From NCBI RefSeq assembly GCF_001424185.1, contig NZ_LMOM01000043.1, forward strand, positions 194,001 to 258,000: a DNA stretch of 64,000 bases, in the 5' to 3' direction. The notes below the pieces were generated by a model. The model saw only the letters and a program-made list of their open reading frames with translations. It did no database searches and was not told the DNA's origin. This DNA comes from Deinococcus sp. Leaf326. GTDB lineage: Bacteria > Deinococcota > Deinococci > Deinococcales > Deinococcaceae. Within the stretch, counting starts at the first letter, position 1. Every line of letters begins with the position of its first letter. Made by a program: the position numbers and the translations under genes. Below are positions 9,991 to 26,407 of this stretch, in pieces.

Positions 9991-10351
9991 TAAAGCGCGC
10001 TGTCTACCGCACCTGCCGTTCCAGTATCACTACAACCTGCTGACTGCGTAGGACTCCACTCTTCTCATGCTCTCAGGCAGCTGATGTCACTCACTCTCCG
10101 GCGTCTCGGCGTGCCCGTGCCCCATAGCGAGGTCCGCCTGAAAGGGCTGGGCCTGCGCTGGGTTCCAAGGAATGCTAGGCAATTTGCCCGTGAAGGCGAG
10201 TTCGGCCAGTCGGGCCAGCGCCGTCTCGTCGGTGGAAGAGCGGCAGCGCACCGTGAAGGTGAGGGATGGGCCAGCAGGGTACGACCGGCCGCGCCACACT
10301 GGCGGATTCCTGACCTTCCTGGGCGGCCCGGGCGTGCCACACTGGCGGCAC
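9991..10351. other. Intergenic region before crtO with a possible minus-strand fragment
   Basis: No recognised gene lies in these 361 bp. A minus-strand frame from GTG 10251 to TGA at 10087 would code 54 residues (…[19 protein letters not shown]…) with protein-like composition. It has no clear start signal and no family I recognise, so it may be a gene remnant. The right end carries the repeated GCCACACTGGCGG described separately. Confidence 0.35.
10293..10348 (+). repeat. Direct repeat GCCACACTGGCGG upstream of crtO
   Basis: The 13-mer occurs at 10293-10305 and 10336-10348, 43 bp apart and ending 3 bp before the crtO ATG. Each copy contains the dyad GCCA-CAC-TGGC, so each could be an operator half or whole site. 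Confidence 0.5.
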
Positions 10352-11887
<1,536 letters not shown>

Positions 11888-11903
11888 GACCGGGGGCGCG
11901 GAC

Positions 11904-12830
11904 ATGAGCCTGCCCCCCCTCGCCTGGCGGGCGGGCCTCGCCGCCCTGGCCCTGGGGGCGGCTTTTGCCGGCGCCCTGCTCGTGCTGGCCGCGCAGCCGG
12001 CCGGCTGGTCCCTGATTGCCCTGGGCCTGCCCCTGGCGGGCGCGGGAGCGCTGGCCGGGGACGCGCTGGGTCCGGACTTTGGGGCCACACTGCGGGCGCG
12101 GGCCCGGACCCTGACGGCCCAGACCCGTCCCTGGATGTGGCTGCTGGCGCTGTCCGTCGCCCTGAAGATTCCGGTGCCCCTGTGGCCCGAGGGGTTTCCG
12201 GTGCTGGGGCTGGCGAGTACGGCCGCGCTGTTCGCCGCGGCGCTGAGCTACGCCGCCGAGCGGGTGGGCTGGCGCCGCTCCGCCGGTCTGGCCGCGCTGG
12301 CCTTCGGCGCGGGCTGGGGGGCCGAGCTGCTGGGCAGCCACACCGGGTTTCCCTTCGGGGTCTACACCTATGCGGACGCGCCGGGGCCCTTACTGCTGGA
12401 CGTTCCCCTGATCGTGCCGTTGGGCTGGTTCGCGCTGACGCTGGCGGCTACCCGGCTCGCGGGCGGGCGCGCGTGGCTGGCGGGGGGACTGCTAGCCCTG
12501 TGGGACGTGGGCCTGGAGCCGCTGATGACCGCCCAGGGCTTCTGGACCTGGAACGACCCGCACCCGCTGTGGGCCGGAGCGCCGCTGCAGAACTTCCTGG
12601 GGTGGTGGGCGGTGGGCGGCGCCATTGCCTGGGCCCTGACGCGCCTGGGGCCCGAACTGTTCGTCCGCCGCGCGCAGGACCGGGGCGCAGACCTCGCGGC
12701 CGCTTATCCCATCGAGACGTTTTTCCTGCCGGGGGGCCTGATTCTGGTGGGCCGGCCGGTCGAGGCCGCCGTGACCCTGCTGGCGATGGGGTTGGGCCTG
12801 GGGCTGGCCCGCGTGGTGCGCCGTGAGTGA
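11904..12830 (+). CDS. cruF: Carotenoid 1',2'-hydratase CruF
   Basis: CruF hydrates the terminal psi-end double bond, giving the 1'-hydroxyl of deinoxanthin. It is an integral membrane protein of the DUF422 type. This 308-residue copy has about eight hydrophobic spans and the diagnostic block [18 protein letters not shown], then [20 protein letters not shown] and NFLGWW. It lies 16 nt behind crtO and overlaps the next gene by 8 nt, so it is in the crtO operon. ATG 11904 was chosen because the upstream codons belong to crtO's end. Confidence 0.9.
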   Translation: MSLPPLAWRAGLAALALGAAFAGALLVLAAQPAGWSLIALGLPLAGAGALAGDALGPDFGATLRARARTLTAQTRPWMWLLALSVALKIPVPLWPEGFPVLGLASTAALFAAALSYAAERVGWRRSAGLAALAFGAGWGAELLGSHTGFPFGVYTYADAPGPLLLDVPLIVPLGWFALTLAATRLAGGRAWLAGGLLALWDVGLEPLMTAQGFWTWNDPHPLWAGAPLQNFLGWWAVGGAIAWALTRLGPELFVRRAQDRGADLAAAYPIETFFLPGGLILVGRPVEAAVTLLAMGLGLGLARVVRRE

Positions 12831-13512
12831 GGACGGCCGCGTTCCGGCGGCTCCATTCCTGTTGAACTGGGACTGGGCCGAGGCCGCCGTGCGCCGCAGC
12901 ATCCGCGCCAGCGTGCGCCGCGAGCTTGCGGGCGTGTATCTGCGCGGACCGCTGCCGCCGGGCGGAGCCGTGCTGGCCCCCACGCACGGGTCGTGGTGGG
13001 ACGGCTACCTCGTGCGCGAGCTCGCCTGGACCGTGGGCCACCCCGCCCGCGTGATGATGCTGCCGGGCCAGCTCGCCCGCTTTCCCTTTCTGCGCCGGGT
13101 AGGGGTGCTGGGCGCGGATGAACTGCGCGCAGCGGTGCGCGCGGCGCAGGCGGGCGAGTGGATGGTCATCTTTCCCGAGGGCCAGGTGCGCGCCCAGCTC
13201 TCGGCGCTGCGGCCCGGCGCGGCCTGGGTGGCGGGGGCGGCCGGCGTGCCCCTGGTGCCGGTGGCCCTGCGCGTGGCGATGCGCGGGGCGCAGCACCCCG
13301 AGGCCTTCTTGCGTTTCGGGGCCCCCACGACCGGCCCCGAGCTGGCCGGGGCGCTGGCCACCCTGCTGGCCGAGCTCGACGCCGACCTGCGCGCCGCCGA
13401 CCCCGAGGCTCCGCCGGACGGCTACCTGCGCGTGGTGCGGGGCCAGGGCAGCACCCACGACCGCGTGAGCCTCTCCGCCCGGATGCTGATCCTCCTCACG
13501 GAGCGGCGGTGA
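12823..13512 (+). CDS. PlsC-like acyltransferase in the carotenoid operon
   Basis: The 229-residue protein carries the glycerolipid-acyltransferase motif HX4D as HGSWWD (residues about 49-54) and the FPEGQ motif near 114-118. It starts at GTG inside the end of cruF and its stop overlaps the next start as GTGA. Enzymes of this family move acyl groups from acyl-CoA or acyl-ACP. Its place between cruF and a glycosyltransferase suggests acylation of a glycosylated carotenoid, like the CruD step of green sulfur bacteria, but phospholipid acylation remains possible. Confidence 0.8.
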   Translation: MSEDGRVPAAPFLLNWDWAEAAVRRSIRASVRRELAGVYLRGPLPPGGAVLAPTHGSWWDGYLVRELAWTVGHPARVMMLPGQLARFPFLRRVGVLGADELRAAVRAAQAGEWMVIFPEGQVRAQLSALRPGAAWVAGAAGVPLVPVALRVAMRGAQHPEAFLRFGAPTTGPELAGALATLLAELDADLRAADPEAPPDGYLRVVRGQGSTHDRVSLSARMLILLTERR

Positions 13513-14585
13513 AGCTGCCCTGGCGGGCGCTGTACGGCGCGTTCGTCTTTCCTTTCATGGTCTACAAGGCGGCCACGCTGCTGCACAACGCCTCCGCCTT
13601 TCCGCGGTTGCGGCCCGCCCCCACGCCCCCCGGCGTGCGGGTATCGCTGCTGGTCCCCGCGCGCGACGAGGTGCACAACCTCGCCCGGTATCTGCCCGGC
13701 CTGCTGGCCCAGGGCGCAGAGGTGATCGTGCTCGACGACCACTCGTCCGACGACACGGCCGCCGTGGCCGCCCGGCTGGGGGCGCGGGTACTGCCGGGCC
13801 GGCCCCTGCCCCCCGGCTGGACCGGCAAGGCCTGGGCCTGCCAGCAGCTCGCGGGGGCGGCCTCGGGCGACGTGCTGGTCTTTACCGACGCCGACGTGAT
13901 GTGGGCGCCCGGCGCGCTGGGGGGACTGCTGCGCGAACTGGAGGCCTCAGGCGCCGACCTCCTGAGCGTGTGGCCGCGCCAGGACAATGGCACCCCCGGC
14001 GAGCGGCTGCTGACCCCACTGGTCGAACAGACCCTGCTGCTGGGGTTGCCCTTCGCCTTCCTGCGGCTGCCCTCCGCGCGGGCGAGCGCGGCCAACGGGC
14101 AGGTCATGGCCTTTCGCCGGGCGGCCTACGACGCCATGGGGGGCCACGCGGCCGTGCGCGCCGAACTGCTCGAAGACGTGCGGCTGGCCTACGAACTACG
14201 CGCCTCGGGCGGGCAGCTCTCGCTGGCGCTGGGCCAGGAGAGCCTCGGCGTGCGGATGTACCGCTCGTACCCCGACTCGGTCCGCGGGCTGGGCAAGAGC
14301 CTGCTGGGCGTGCACGGCGGGATGCGGGCGCTGCTTCCCCTCACTTTTGCGCTGCAACTGGCGGCCTACACCCTGCCCTGGCTGCTGCCGGTGCCGGGGG
14401 CGCGGTGGCTGCGGCTGGCGAGTGTGCTCGAGCGCCCGCTCGTCAATCTGCTCTCGGGCCGCCGCCGCGCCGCCGATCTGGCCGAGGGGGCGCTCGGCCC
14501 GGTCACGCCGCTGCTCATGCTGCCGGTCTACGCGCGGGCGCTGCGGCGCCGGGCAGTGTGGAAGGGCCGGGAGTACCGGCAGTAG
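13509..14585 (+). CDS. Family 2 glycosyltransferase, probable carotenoid glycosyltransferase
   Basis: The catalytic domain starts [19 protein letters not shown], continues [12 protein letters not shown] and has the DXD-type TDADVMW (about residues 121-127). An N-terminal hydrophobic segment and C-terminal hydrophobic helices ([16 protein letters not shown]) anchor it in the membrane. The pattern fits the CrtQ/CruC/CruG group. GTG 13509 overlaps the acyltransferase stop. With cruF just upstream, its likely job is to attach a sugar to the 1'-hydroxyl that CruF makes; this is inference from context. 358 residues. Confidence 0.82.
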   Translation: MKLPWRALYGAFVFPFMVYKAATLLHNASAFPRLRPAPTPPGVRVSLLVPARDEVHNLARYLPGLLAQGAEVIVLDDHSSDDTAAVAARLGARVLPGRPLPPGWTGKAWACQQLAGAASGDVLVFTDADVMWAPGALGGLLRELEASGADLLSVWPRQDNGTPGERLLTPLVEQTLLLGLPFAFLRLPSARASAANGQVMAFRRAAYDAMGGHAAVRAELLEDVRLAYELRASGGQLSLALGQESLGVRMYRSYPDSVRGLGKSLLGVHGGMRALLPLTFALQLAAYTLPWLLPVPGARWLRLASVLERPLVNLLSGRRRAADLAEGALGPVTPLLMLPVYARALRRRAVWKGREYRQ

Positions 14586-14637
14586 GCGCGGGGCTCACAC
14601 CGGTCCCGCTTCCGCCGCACTGCTCCGCCCCGTCCGC

Positions 14638-15942
14638 CTAACTTTCCCAGCCCTGCTCGACCTTCATCGCCCGTTCCCCGGCTTCTCCGGGTGCGCGGTC
14701 CTCGGCGATGTCGGTGAGGTCCATCGCGCGCAGTTCGGGGGCGAGGTAGGCGGTCACGGCGACCACGGCCAGGGTCAGGATGCCGCCGGCCCACACGCTG
14801 CGGGCGGTGCCCAGGGCGCTGGCGGCCACGCCGCTCTCGAAGGCGCCGAGTTCGTTGCTCGCCCCGATGAACATGCTGCTCACCGAGCTGACGCGCCCGC
14901 GCATGTGGTCCGGGGCCTTGAGCCGCAGCGTCGCCTTGCGGATCACCATGCTGATGCCGTCGAACAGCCCGGCGAACACCAGCGCGAGCACGCTCAGGGC
15001 GAAGTTGCGCGACAGCCCGAACACCACCATGCACACGCCGAACCCCGCGACCGCCAGGAGCAGCGTGCGCCCCGCGCCCTGGCCCGGCGGGCGGCGGGTG
15101 GCGTACAGCATGACCGCCAGCGCCCCGATGCTGGGGGCCGCGACCAGGATGCCCAGCCCCTGCGGCCCCACCTTCAGGATGTCCGACGAGAACACCGGCA
15201 GCAGCGCCACCGCGCCCCCGAACAACACGCTGAAGAGGTCGAGCGCCATGCTGCCCACCAGGACCTGCCGCTGCACCACAAAGGCCAGCCCCTCCTTGAC
15301 GCTCTGCCAGACCGGTTCGCCGGGCGTGAAGACGGGCCGGGGCTTGGGCTTGACGTAGGCGAGGCACCCCAGCGCCAGCGCGTACAGCACGGCCGCAAAA
15401 CCGTAGGCTCCCCGCGCCCCCACCGACGCGTACAGCACGCCGCCCAGCGCCGGCCCGATGATGGCGGCGGCCTGCCAGGCGCTCGACTGCCACGCCGAGG
15501 CCCGCAGCAGCAAGGCGCGCGGCACGACCTGAGCCTCGAAGGCGGGCAGCGCCGGGTCCGAAAAGCCCCGCGCCATCCCCAGCGTGAAGATCAGGGCCAG
15601 GATGGGGACATAGCCCGACACGGAGGCGTGCGGCGCGTACAGGAAAAAGAGCGCCGCGCAGGCCACCTCCAGCGTCGTGGTGATGAGCAGAATCCGGCGG
15701 CGGTCGTTGCGGTCGGCTACCACGCCGCCCAGCAGCGCGAGGCTGAGGGCCGGGATCGCCTCGACGAGGCCCAGCAGCCCCAGCGTCAGCGGGTTTTTGG
15801 TGAGCTGGTAGAGCTGGTAGGCCACCGTCAGCGCGACCGCGCGCCCGGCCAGGGTGCTGCACACGGTCGCCAGGAGCATGGCCCGGAACTCGGGCAATCT
15901 CAGCACGGCGCGGCTGGAATCGGCGGAGGCGTCGGCAGTCAC
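14638..15942 (-). CDS. MFS transporter (MFS_3 / EntS-like)
   Basis: The 434-residue protein shows twelve hydrophobic spans and the MFS loop 2-3 signature [15 protein letters not shown], repeated weakly in the second half at [17 protein letters not shown]. Similar proteins export small molecules such as siderophores or drugs; the substrate is not evident. It starts with GTG and is convergent with the glycosyltransferase gene, so it interrupts the carotenoid cluster on the opposite strand and need not be part of it. The last 30 residues are charged and cytoplasmic. Confidence 0.88.
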   Translation of the reverse strand: MTADASADSSRAVLRLPEFRAMLLATVCSTLAGRAVALTVAYQLYQLTKNPLTLGLLGLVEAIPALSLALLGGVVADRNDRRRILLITTTLEVACAALFFLYAPHASVSGYVPILALIFTLGMARGFSDPALPAFEAQVVPRALLLRASAWQSSAWQAAAIIGPALGGVLYASVGARGAYGFAAVLYALALGCLAYVKPKPRPVFTPGEPVWQSVKEGLAFVVQRQVLVGSMALDLFSVLFGGAVALLPVFSSDILKVGPQGLGILVAAPSIGALAVMLYATRRPPGQGAGRTLLLAVAGFGVCMVVFGLSRNFALSVLALVFAGLFDGISMVIRKATLRLKAPDHMRGRVSSVSSMFIGASNELGAFESGVAASALGTARSVWAGGILTLAVVAVTAYLAPELRAMDLTDIAEDRAPGEAGERAMKVEQGWES

Positions 15943-16073
15943 CGGCGGAGTGTAAGCCTGCGCCGCGCCCGGCGACTGTTCCGTCTCTGCTCTGTGGACA
16001 GCCCTCCGCTGTCTTCAGCCGGGATCAACGCCCGGTCAGCTCCGGCTCAGGTCCCAGAGAGAGGCTGAGCGAC

Positions 16074-16799
16074 ATGAAACGAGCCTTCTTCACGCCGTGG
16101 ATGGGTCTGGCCCTGTTGGGCGCGGCCAGCGCCGCCGGATACCAGGAAAGCAGCTACGCCAACACGGGCCAGGGCGGCTGGAAGCCTGTGGCCGCGTGGT
16201 GCGACGCCTCGGCGCGCGTACTGGCCGTCACGGCCCCCAGCGGTCAGGGCCCGGTCCAGCCCACGACCCTGCTTCAATGGACGGTCGGCAACCTCAGCGC
16301 CCAGGCCTGGCAGTACGGCCCCGGCGAGGGCGCGGCGGGCAGCATCTACACGGCCCTGACCCCGGCGGGCGGGAAGGTCGGCGGCAGCCCGAACTTCTAC
16401 GTCCACACCAGCAATGTCGAGAACGTGACGGACCCGGCCTACCGGCTGACCCACGTGGTCGAGTTCAAGGTGCCGGCCGGGACCTTCCGCTGCCGCTACG
16501 TGCCGCAGGCGGCTGTGCTGGCCGCGACGGCCAAGCACTCGGTCGTGGTCTGGGAGCAAGGGGGCAAGGTCACCTATGCCAGCCGCAACCGCGATGGCAC
16601 GGCCGGAGTACAGCTCACGGGCGGCATACACACGCGCGGAGCCGGGGGGGACGGGTACCGCTGGCAAAAGGGCGGCTATACCTACACGCTGCGTCTGGGG
16701 GGCGAGGCCACGCCGGGCGGCAGCCTGAGCGTCTCGCGCGGTGGGCGCACCCTGAGCACCGAAGCCCTGCTGGCCTACAGCGTCAGCGTGCCGAAGTAG
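16074..16799 (+). CDS. Secreted protein of unknown function
   Basis: A signal peptide is clear: MKRAFFTPWMGLALLGAASA with likely cleavage after Ala20 or Ala21. The mature part of about 220 residues is rich in Gly, Thr and Tyr and predicted mostly beta. It contains two cysteines (WCDASA and FRCRY) that could pair. I recognise no domain. Start ATG 16074 has GAGAGG upstream. It sits between the MFS gene and crtD, inside the carotenoid cluster, but no functional link can be read from the sequence. Confidence 0.7.
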   Translation: MKRAFFTPWMGLALLGAASAAGYQESSYANTGQGGWKPVAAWCDASARVLAVTAPSGQGPVQPTTLLQWTVGNLSAQAWQYGPGEGAAGSIYTALTPAGGKVGGSPNFYVHTSNVENVTDPAYRLTHVVEFKVPAGTFRCRYVPQAAVLAATAKHSVVVWEQGGKVTYASRNRDGTAGVQLTGGIHTRGAGGDGYRWQKGGYTYTLRLGGEATPGGSLSVSRGGRTLSTEALLAYSVSVPK

Positions 16800-16878
16800 G
16801 GGTGACATCCGGGCAGGGGCAGGGGGGCGGCACCCGGAGCCGCCTGCCTCCACACCGGCCCTGGGCTATCCTCGGGCA

Positions 16879-18299
<1,421 letters not shown>

Positions 18300-18318
<19 letters not shown>

Positions 18319-19472
18319 TGGGCCTTTCGCTGGACGCTTTGCCCGAGCCGCCCACCAGGCCCGGCAACGGCCACCTTCAGGACTGGGCTCTGCGGCCTCT
18401 GCCCCTGATCGAGGAGGGGGCTACGCGGGCGCGGGCCGCCGGGCGCGGGCTGTTCCGGCTGCGGCTGGGGCTGCCAGCGGTAGTGGGATTCTCGCCTGCC
18501 TGGAACCGCGCGCTGCTGAGCGACCTGCCGACCTTCCGCAGTGGGGGCAGCTTCTCGCGGGTGGTGCCGTACCTGTCGGGCGGCGTGATCCTGGCCGACG
18601 CGCCGGGCCACGCGGGGCGGCGGCGCATGGTGAACCCCGGCTTCGGGCGCGCGCACATGGCGGCGCTGCAGGAGCGCACCCGCGCCGCCCTGCCGTCCCT
18701 GCCCCCCGGTGAGTTCGATGCTCTGGCCTGGGCCGACGAGGCAGTGCTGCGGCTGCTGAACGCGGCGTACTTCAGTGGCGAATTTGACCACGGGCTGCTG
18801 CACGCCTTTCTGGCGCCGCTGCGCCGGCCCTTTCCGGTGCCGGCCCTGCCGCGCCCGCCGCTGTTCTGGGCCGTGGACCGCGAACTACGCCGCCTGTCGT
18901 ATGCGCGCCTGCGGGCCGGGGGCGACGACCTGCTGGCGCTGCTGGTCCCGCTGCCTGGCGGGCTGGAGGAGGCGCGCGTGTCGCTGGCCGCCGCCCATGA
19001 CACGACCACGCACGCGCTGGCCTACGCCGTGTGGCACCTCGCCCGGCACCCGCAGTGGCACGCGCCCGAGCACCACCCGGCCGTATTGAAAGAAACGCTG
19101 CGCCTGCACCCCCCCGGCTGGATGGGCAGCCGCCGCCTGGGCCGTGACCTCGTGTGGGAGGGCGTGCGGCTGCCGCGCGGGGCGCTGGCGCTGTACTCGC
19201 CGTACCTCTCGGGCCGCGACCCGGCGCTGTGGGACGCGCCCGACGAGTTTCGCCCCGAACGGTGGGTGCACAAGCCGCCCGCCTGGGCCTACCTGCCCTT
19301 CGGCGGCGGCGAGCGGCTGTGCCTGGGGATGCACCTCGCGCAGATGCTCATTCTGGACGCACTGGCGGCCCTGCCTCCCCTGCGCGCGGTGCGCGGCGAC
19401 GATACGCCCGTGCCTGGCATCACCCTCGGCCCGCGCGGTCCGCTGATCGTATGCAGGACGGATAGGGACTAG
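18300..19472 (+). CDS. Cytochrome P450, carotenoid 2-beta-hydroxylase (CYP287A1-like)
   Basis: P450 marks are complete: I-helix AAAHDTTTHA with the acid-Thr pair, ExxR as KETLRLHPP, and the heme loop FGGGERLCLG with the thiolate Cys341. It has 390 residues. In D. radiodurans a CYP287A1 enzyme hydroxylates the beta-ionone ring at C2 to finish deinoxanthin; the position directly behind crtD supports the same job here. GGAGGGG lies about 7-12 nt before ATG 18300. A second in-frame ATG at 18318 would start just past the crtD stop. Confidence 0.88.
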
Positions 19473-19523
19473 GAACAGCGGCGAGGTGTGCCACACAGCC
19501 TTTTCCTGGCTCGCCGGATGGAA

Positions 19524-19586
19524 TTGACAGGGCCTGCATACGGCGCTATATTTTCCTTATCACCGTCCGAGAGGGCGGTTTTTTTT
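19524..19586 (+). promoter_or_regulatory. Promoter-terminator micro-unit, copy 1
   Basis: A near-consensus promoter, TTGACA (19524-19529), 17 nt spacer and TATATT (19547-19552), is followed at once by CCGTCC-GAGA-GGGCGG (19563-19578) and eight T. The predicted RNA would be only about 28 nt, nothing but the terminator hairpin with a GAGA (GNRA) tetraloop. Confidence 0.65.
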
Positions 19587-19686
19587 GTACCCGTCCAGGG
19601 TCGGTGGCGCGGGTGCATGGGCCCATACCCCATTGCTGCTGGAAAAGGCGCGCAGGGCGGGGCCTGGAGGCTTCCGGCGAGGGGCC

Positions 19687-19748
19687 TTGACCGCGCCTGC
19701 ATACCGCGCTATAGTCTTTCTACCACCGTCCGAGAGGGCGGCTTTTTT
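19687..19748 (+). promoter_or_regulatory. Promoter-terminator micro-unit, copy 2
   Basis: TTGACC (19687-19692), 17 nt spacer, TATAGT (19710-19715), then the identical hairpin CCGTCC-GAGA-GGGCGG (19726-19741) and CTTTTTT. It is a second copy of the unit 163 bp upstream. Its last bases touch the stop codon of the minus-strand ywbE gene, so any read-through would be antisense to ywbE and purF. Confidence 0.65.
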
Positions 19749-19950
19749 ATTGGTCGCCCGCGCCGATCACCGCCTGCACCCGCCCGACCTCGCCGGTCGT
19801 GAGGCGCACCTTGATACCGTGGGGGTGAGAGGGCGACCGCGTAAGCAGCGCCGAGACGACGCTACGCGTGAGGCGGCCGGTGGACTGGTCCTGTTTCTGC
19901 ACGATGTCCACCGCGAGGCCTGGCTGAATGTGGGAGCGGAGGGGAGGCAT
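19747..19950 (-). CDS. ywbE: YwbE family protein (DUF2196)
   Basis: The 67 residues match the small YwbE family closely: IQPGLAVDIVQKQDQSTGRL, then SPSHPHGIKVRL and GEVGRVQAV. The biochemical role is unknown; the fold is probably a small beta barrel. TATCCT then 6 nt then ATG 19950 marks a leaderless start and excludes the longer frame from 20025. It follows purF by 43 bp on the same strand but has its own promoter. Confidence 0.88.
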   Translation of the reverse strand: MPPLRSHIQPGLAVDIVQKQDQSTGRLTRSVVSALLTRSPSHPHGIKVRLTTGEVGRVQAVIGAGDQ

Positions 19951-19993
19951 GGGGCGAGGATAGCGGTTGGCTTCAGAGAGCTGAGCGGAGCCC

Positions 19994-23653
<3,660 letters not shown>

Positions 23654-23682
<29 letters not shown>

Positions 23683-24169
23683 GGACAAACTCCTTGAGAA
23701 TGTGGGTCACCTGGCCTCTGTGATACGCCGTGTGCCGCAGGTGGGAGCTCAGGCTGCCGCGCACCGGCCGGAGCCTGTGGAGCACCTGGAAGGTGGCGTC
23801 GGGGTCAAAACGTTCGGGTGGGGCGTCGCGGACCGCCCGGACGGCCCCACGGAACACGGCAGCGACAGCAGTTGGCACGGTGTCCCTGGGGTCGGTTTCG
23901 TGTGCGACGATCGGCCCAGTCACGGCCTGCGCCCAGGCTTCGGCTTCGGAGCCGAGATAGCCGTAGGTCAGTGCGGGGGCCGCGTCACTGAGTCCGGGGC
24001 GAATGGTCGCCCGCGTCCAGTCGGCGATATGGAGGGCGTGCCACGCGGCGCTGTGGGCCGTATACGCAGGCTGGGAAAACTGCGCGGCGGGCACCCGGTC
24101 CAGCGCGGCCAGGAACACCGTGAACTCGGCGTCCAGCGCGTCGGCCAGGAAGTCGCGCAGCACGTCCAT
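23654..24169 (-). CDS. DinB-like protein in the purine operon, copy 1
   Basis: The 171-residue four-helix protein belongs to the DinB/YfiT-like metalloprotein superfamily. The metal histidines are visible in [11 protein letters not shown] (about 44-54) and SHLRHTAYHRGQV (about 143-155). Members include thiol-dependent S-transferases and proteins of unknown role. It is a paralogue of the next gene upstream, which is only 6 nt away, and it overlaps purL by 29 nt, so it is translated as part of the purine operon. No purine-related activity is known to me for this family. Confidence 0.85.
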
Positions 24170-24175
24170 GTCGCC

Positions 24176-24649
24176 TTAGCCGCTCTTCTTGCCGAGCTGC
24201 ACTTGCCCTCTGTGGTAGGCGACGTGGCGCAGTTGAAGCCCCAGGGCGCTCAGGCGGGGGCGGGTGCCGCTGGGAGTCGCGGCACTGAAAACCTCGCCGC
24301 CCAGCTCCGCCTCGGTCTTGTGGGCCAGGAACGCGCTCACCCGCGCGCCGACGGCGTCCAGACGGGCCAGCACCTCACCCTTGGGGGCGGTGTCCTCCAG
24401 CGGTGCGGGCTGGGTGCCCAGCGCCTGCACACGCTCCGAGTCCTCCCAGCCGAGGTAGTGGTAATCGGAGGCGGCGCGGTCGTCCAGCACCATCAGGCGC
24501 AGCCAGTCGGCAATGTGCAGGGCGTGCCACGCCGGGCTGTGGCTCAGGGTCGCGGCCCGGAACTGCTCGTCTGGCACGCTGTCCAGCGCAGCCCGGAACA
24601 GTTCGAGTTCCGAGCGGTACTCCCCGGCCAGGTAATCGCCGAGGGTCAT
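24176..24649 (-). CDS. DinB-like protein in the purine operon, copy 2
   Basis: At 157 residues it is a second DinB/YfiT-like protein, sharing [14 protein letters not shown] and [13 protein letters not shown] with its neighbour, so the two arose by tandem duplication. The presumed metal ligands are the His of WHALH and the HxxxHRGQ pair. Its ATG overlaps the purQ stop by 4 nt (ATGA), and its stop is 6 nt before copy 1. Its role inside the purine operon is unknown. Confidence 0.85.
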   Translation of the reverse strand: MTLGDYLAGEYRSELELFRAALDSVPDEQFRAATLSHSPAWHALHIADWLRLMVLDDRAASDYHYLGWEDSERVQALGTQPAPLEDTAPKGEVLARLDAVGARVSAFLAHKTEAELGGEVFSAATPSGTRPRLSALGLQLRHVAYHRGQVQLGKKSG

Positions 24650-25326
24650 GCGCCCCGGCGTCCTGCCGGCGCGGCCTTGAGCGAATCGAACAGGCCCCGG
24701 CCGTCCTCGCTGCCCAGCAGCAGCTCGACCGCGCGTTCGGGATGGGGCATCATGCCCAGCACGTTGCCGCCTTCGTTCACGATCCCGGCGATATCGTTGA
24801 GGCTGCCGTTGGGGTTGTCCACGTACCGGAACACCACGCGGCCCTCGTTTTCCAGGCGGGCGACCGTCTCGGCGTCGGCGTAGTAGTTGCCCTCGCCGTG
24901 CGCGACCGGAATCTCCAGCACCTGATCCTTGCCGTAGGCGGCCGTGTAGGCGGTCTGGTGGTTCTCGACGCGCAGCTTCACCGGCCGGCACAGGAAGTGC
25001 AGTTCGCGGTTGCGGCTCAGGGCGCCGGGCAGCAGCCCCGCCTCGGTCAGCACCTGAAAGCCGTTGCACACGCCCAGCACGTAGCCTCCGGCCTCGGCGT
25101 GGGCCTTGACTGCCTGCATGACCGGGCTGCGGGCGGCAATCGCCCCCGAACGCAGGTGGTCGCCGTAGGAAAAGCCGCCGGGCAGGAACACCAGTTCGGT
25201 GCCCTCCGGCAGCTTCTCTTCGGTGTGCCACACGAACTGCGCCTCCTCGTCAAGCATCAGCCGCGCGGCGTGCAGGGCGTCGGCGTCGCAGTTGGAGCCG
25301 GGGAACTGGATGACGGCCGTTTTCAC
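24646..25326 (-). CDS. purQ: Phosphoribosylformylglycinamidine synthase subunit PurQ
   Basis: PurQ is the glutaminase that supplies ammonia to PurL. The class I amidotransferase triad is present: Cys in [15 protein letters not shown] (about residue 87) and the His and Glu of MMPHPERA near the end. It has 226 residues and starts with GTG, which overlaps the purS stop by 4 nt (GTGA). Its own stop overlaps the start of the DinB-like gene. Confidence 0.97.
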   Translation of the reverse strand: MKTAVIQFPGSNCDADALHAARLMLDEEAQFVWHTEEKLPEGTELVFLPGGFSYGDHLRSGAIAARSPVMQAVKAHAEAGGYVLGVCNGFQVLTEAGLLPGALSRNRELHFLCRPVKLRVENHQTAYTAAYGKDQVLEIPVAHGEGNYYADAETVARLENEGRVVFRYVDNPNGSLNDIAGIVNEGGNVLGMMPHPERAVELLLGSEDGRGLFDSLKAAPAGRRGA

Positions 25327-25574
25327 GCCTCGGTCAGCTCCCAGCGGGCGTCTTCCATGATGGGGTTGCTCAGCACGTTGCCCACGATGTCCTTGAGTTG
25401 CGCCTCGACCTCGGCGTGCTCTCCCTGAAGACTCAGTTCGATGTACTTGCCGATGCGCACGCCCGACACGTTGTCGTGTTCCAGGTGCGAGAGGGCGCGC
25501 TCGACGGTGCGGCCCTGCGGGTCGAGGATGCTGGGCTTGAGGGTCACGTAAACCTTGGCGGTGTATTGGGGCAT
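25323..25574 (-). CDS. purS: Phosphoribosylformylglycinamidine synthase subunit PurS
   Basis: PurS is the small structural subunit of the PurLQS complex that bridges PurQ and PurL. The 83 residues fit: [20 protein letters not shown] at the start, then [12 protein letters not shown] and a C-terminal [15 protein letters not shown] lies 7 nt before the ATG. It is 36 nt behind purC and overlaps purQ. Confidence 0.96.
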   Translation of the reverse strand: MPQYTAKVYVTLKPSILDPQGRTVERALSHLEHDNVSGVRIGKYIELSLQGEHAEVEAQLKDIVGNVLSNPIMEDARWELTEA

Positions 25575-25610
25575 GGCGAAACTCCGGGGGGTAGGGAAGG
25601 GCGGCGGGCC

Positions 25611-26330
25611 TCAGCCCTGGGCGGGGCCGGTCACGCGGCGCAGCATCTCGGTGTAGGCGTCTTCCACGCCGCCGAGGTCGCGGCGGAAGCGGTCCTTGTC
25701 CATCTTTTCGTTCGTCTCGGCGTCCCAGAAGCGGCAGGTGTCGGGGCTGATCTCGTCGGCCAGCACGACCGTGCCGTCGGCCAGCGTGCCGAACTCCAGC
25801 TTGAAGTCGATCAGGCGCACGCCGCGCTCGGCGAAGTACGGCGTCAGGAAGGCGCGGACCTTCAGGGCCAGCTCGCGCAGTCGGCGCAACTGCGGCTCGG
25901 TGGCCCAGCCCAGCGCGATCGCCGTGTCGTCGTTGATGAGCGGATCGCCCAGCGCGTCGGACTTGTAGCAGTACTCGACGACCGGGTGTGAGAGCGGCGT
26001 GCCCTCCTCGACGCCCAGGCGCTTGGAAAAGCTCCCGGCGGCGACGTTGCGCACGATCACCTCGACCGGAATGATGTTCACGGCCCGCACGAGCTGCTCG
26101 GTCTCCGAGAGGTGCGCCAGAAAGTGGGTCGGAATGCCGCTCTGCTCCAATTGTGGAAACAGGTGCGCCGTGATGGCATTGTTGATCCGGCCCTTGCCCC
26201 CGATCTGCGCCTTTTTCACGCCGTTGAAGGCGGTCGCGTCGTCCTTGTACTCGACGATGTACTCGGCCGGGTTCGCGGTCGCGTACACGCGCTTGGCCTT
26301 GCCCTCGTACAGCTGTTTGCCTCTGGTCAT
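25611..26330 (-). CDS. purC: SAICAR synthase
   Basis: PurC ligates aspartate to CAIR using ATP. The 239 residues begin [17 protein letters not shown], the family hallmark, and include [31 protein letters not shown] and the [13 protein letters not shown] block. GGGAGG lies 7 nt before ATG 26330. The open frame runs on upstream to 26546, but that part is unlike PurC. It is the first gene of the purine operon and its ATG overlaps the stop of a 26-codon leader ORF. Confidence 0.97.
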   Translation of the reverse strand: MTRGKQLYEGKAKRVYATANPAEYIVEYKDDATAFNGVKKAQIGGKGRINNAITAHLFPQLEQSGIPTHFLAHLSETEQLVRAVNIIPVEVIVRNVAAGSFSKRLGVEEGTPLSHPVVEYCYKSDALGDPLINDDTAIALGWATEPQLRRLRELALKVRAFLTPYFAERGVRLIDFKLEFGTLADGTVVLADEISPDTCRFWDAETNEKMDKDRFRRDLGGVEDAYTEMLRRVTGPAQG

Positions 26331-26407
26331 ACCGCCGCCTCCCAAAGTAGGAAAAGCGCCCCCCGCACGTTCTCGGGGCGACGCTGCGCTGTCGCTGTGT
26401 TCTGCAT
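26327..26407 (-). CDS. Possible 26-residue leader peptide of the purine operon
   Basis: An ATG at 26407 with TTGGAG 7 nt upstream opens a 26-codon frame ([10 protein letters not shown]…LLWEAAV) whose TGA overlaps the purC ATG as ATGA. The good ribosome site and the exact overlap suggest it is translated and coupled to purC. A hairpin with a short T run lies inside it. It has no known homologue that I can name and could be chance. Confidence 0.4.
   Translation of the reverse strand: MQNTATAQRRPENVRGALFLLWEAAV

Noticed and set aside
10087..10251. 54-codon minus-strand gene upstream of crtO
   Set aside because: Composition is protein-like but there is no start signal, no family match and no neighbour to support it; kept only as a note in the intergenic entry.
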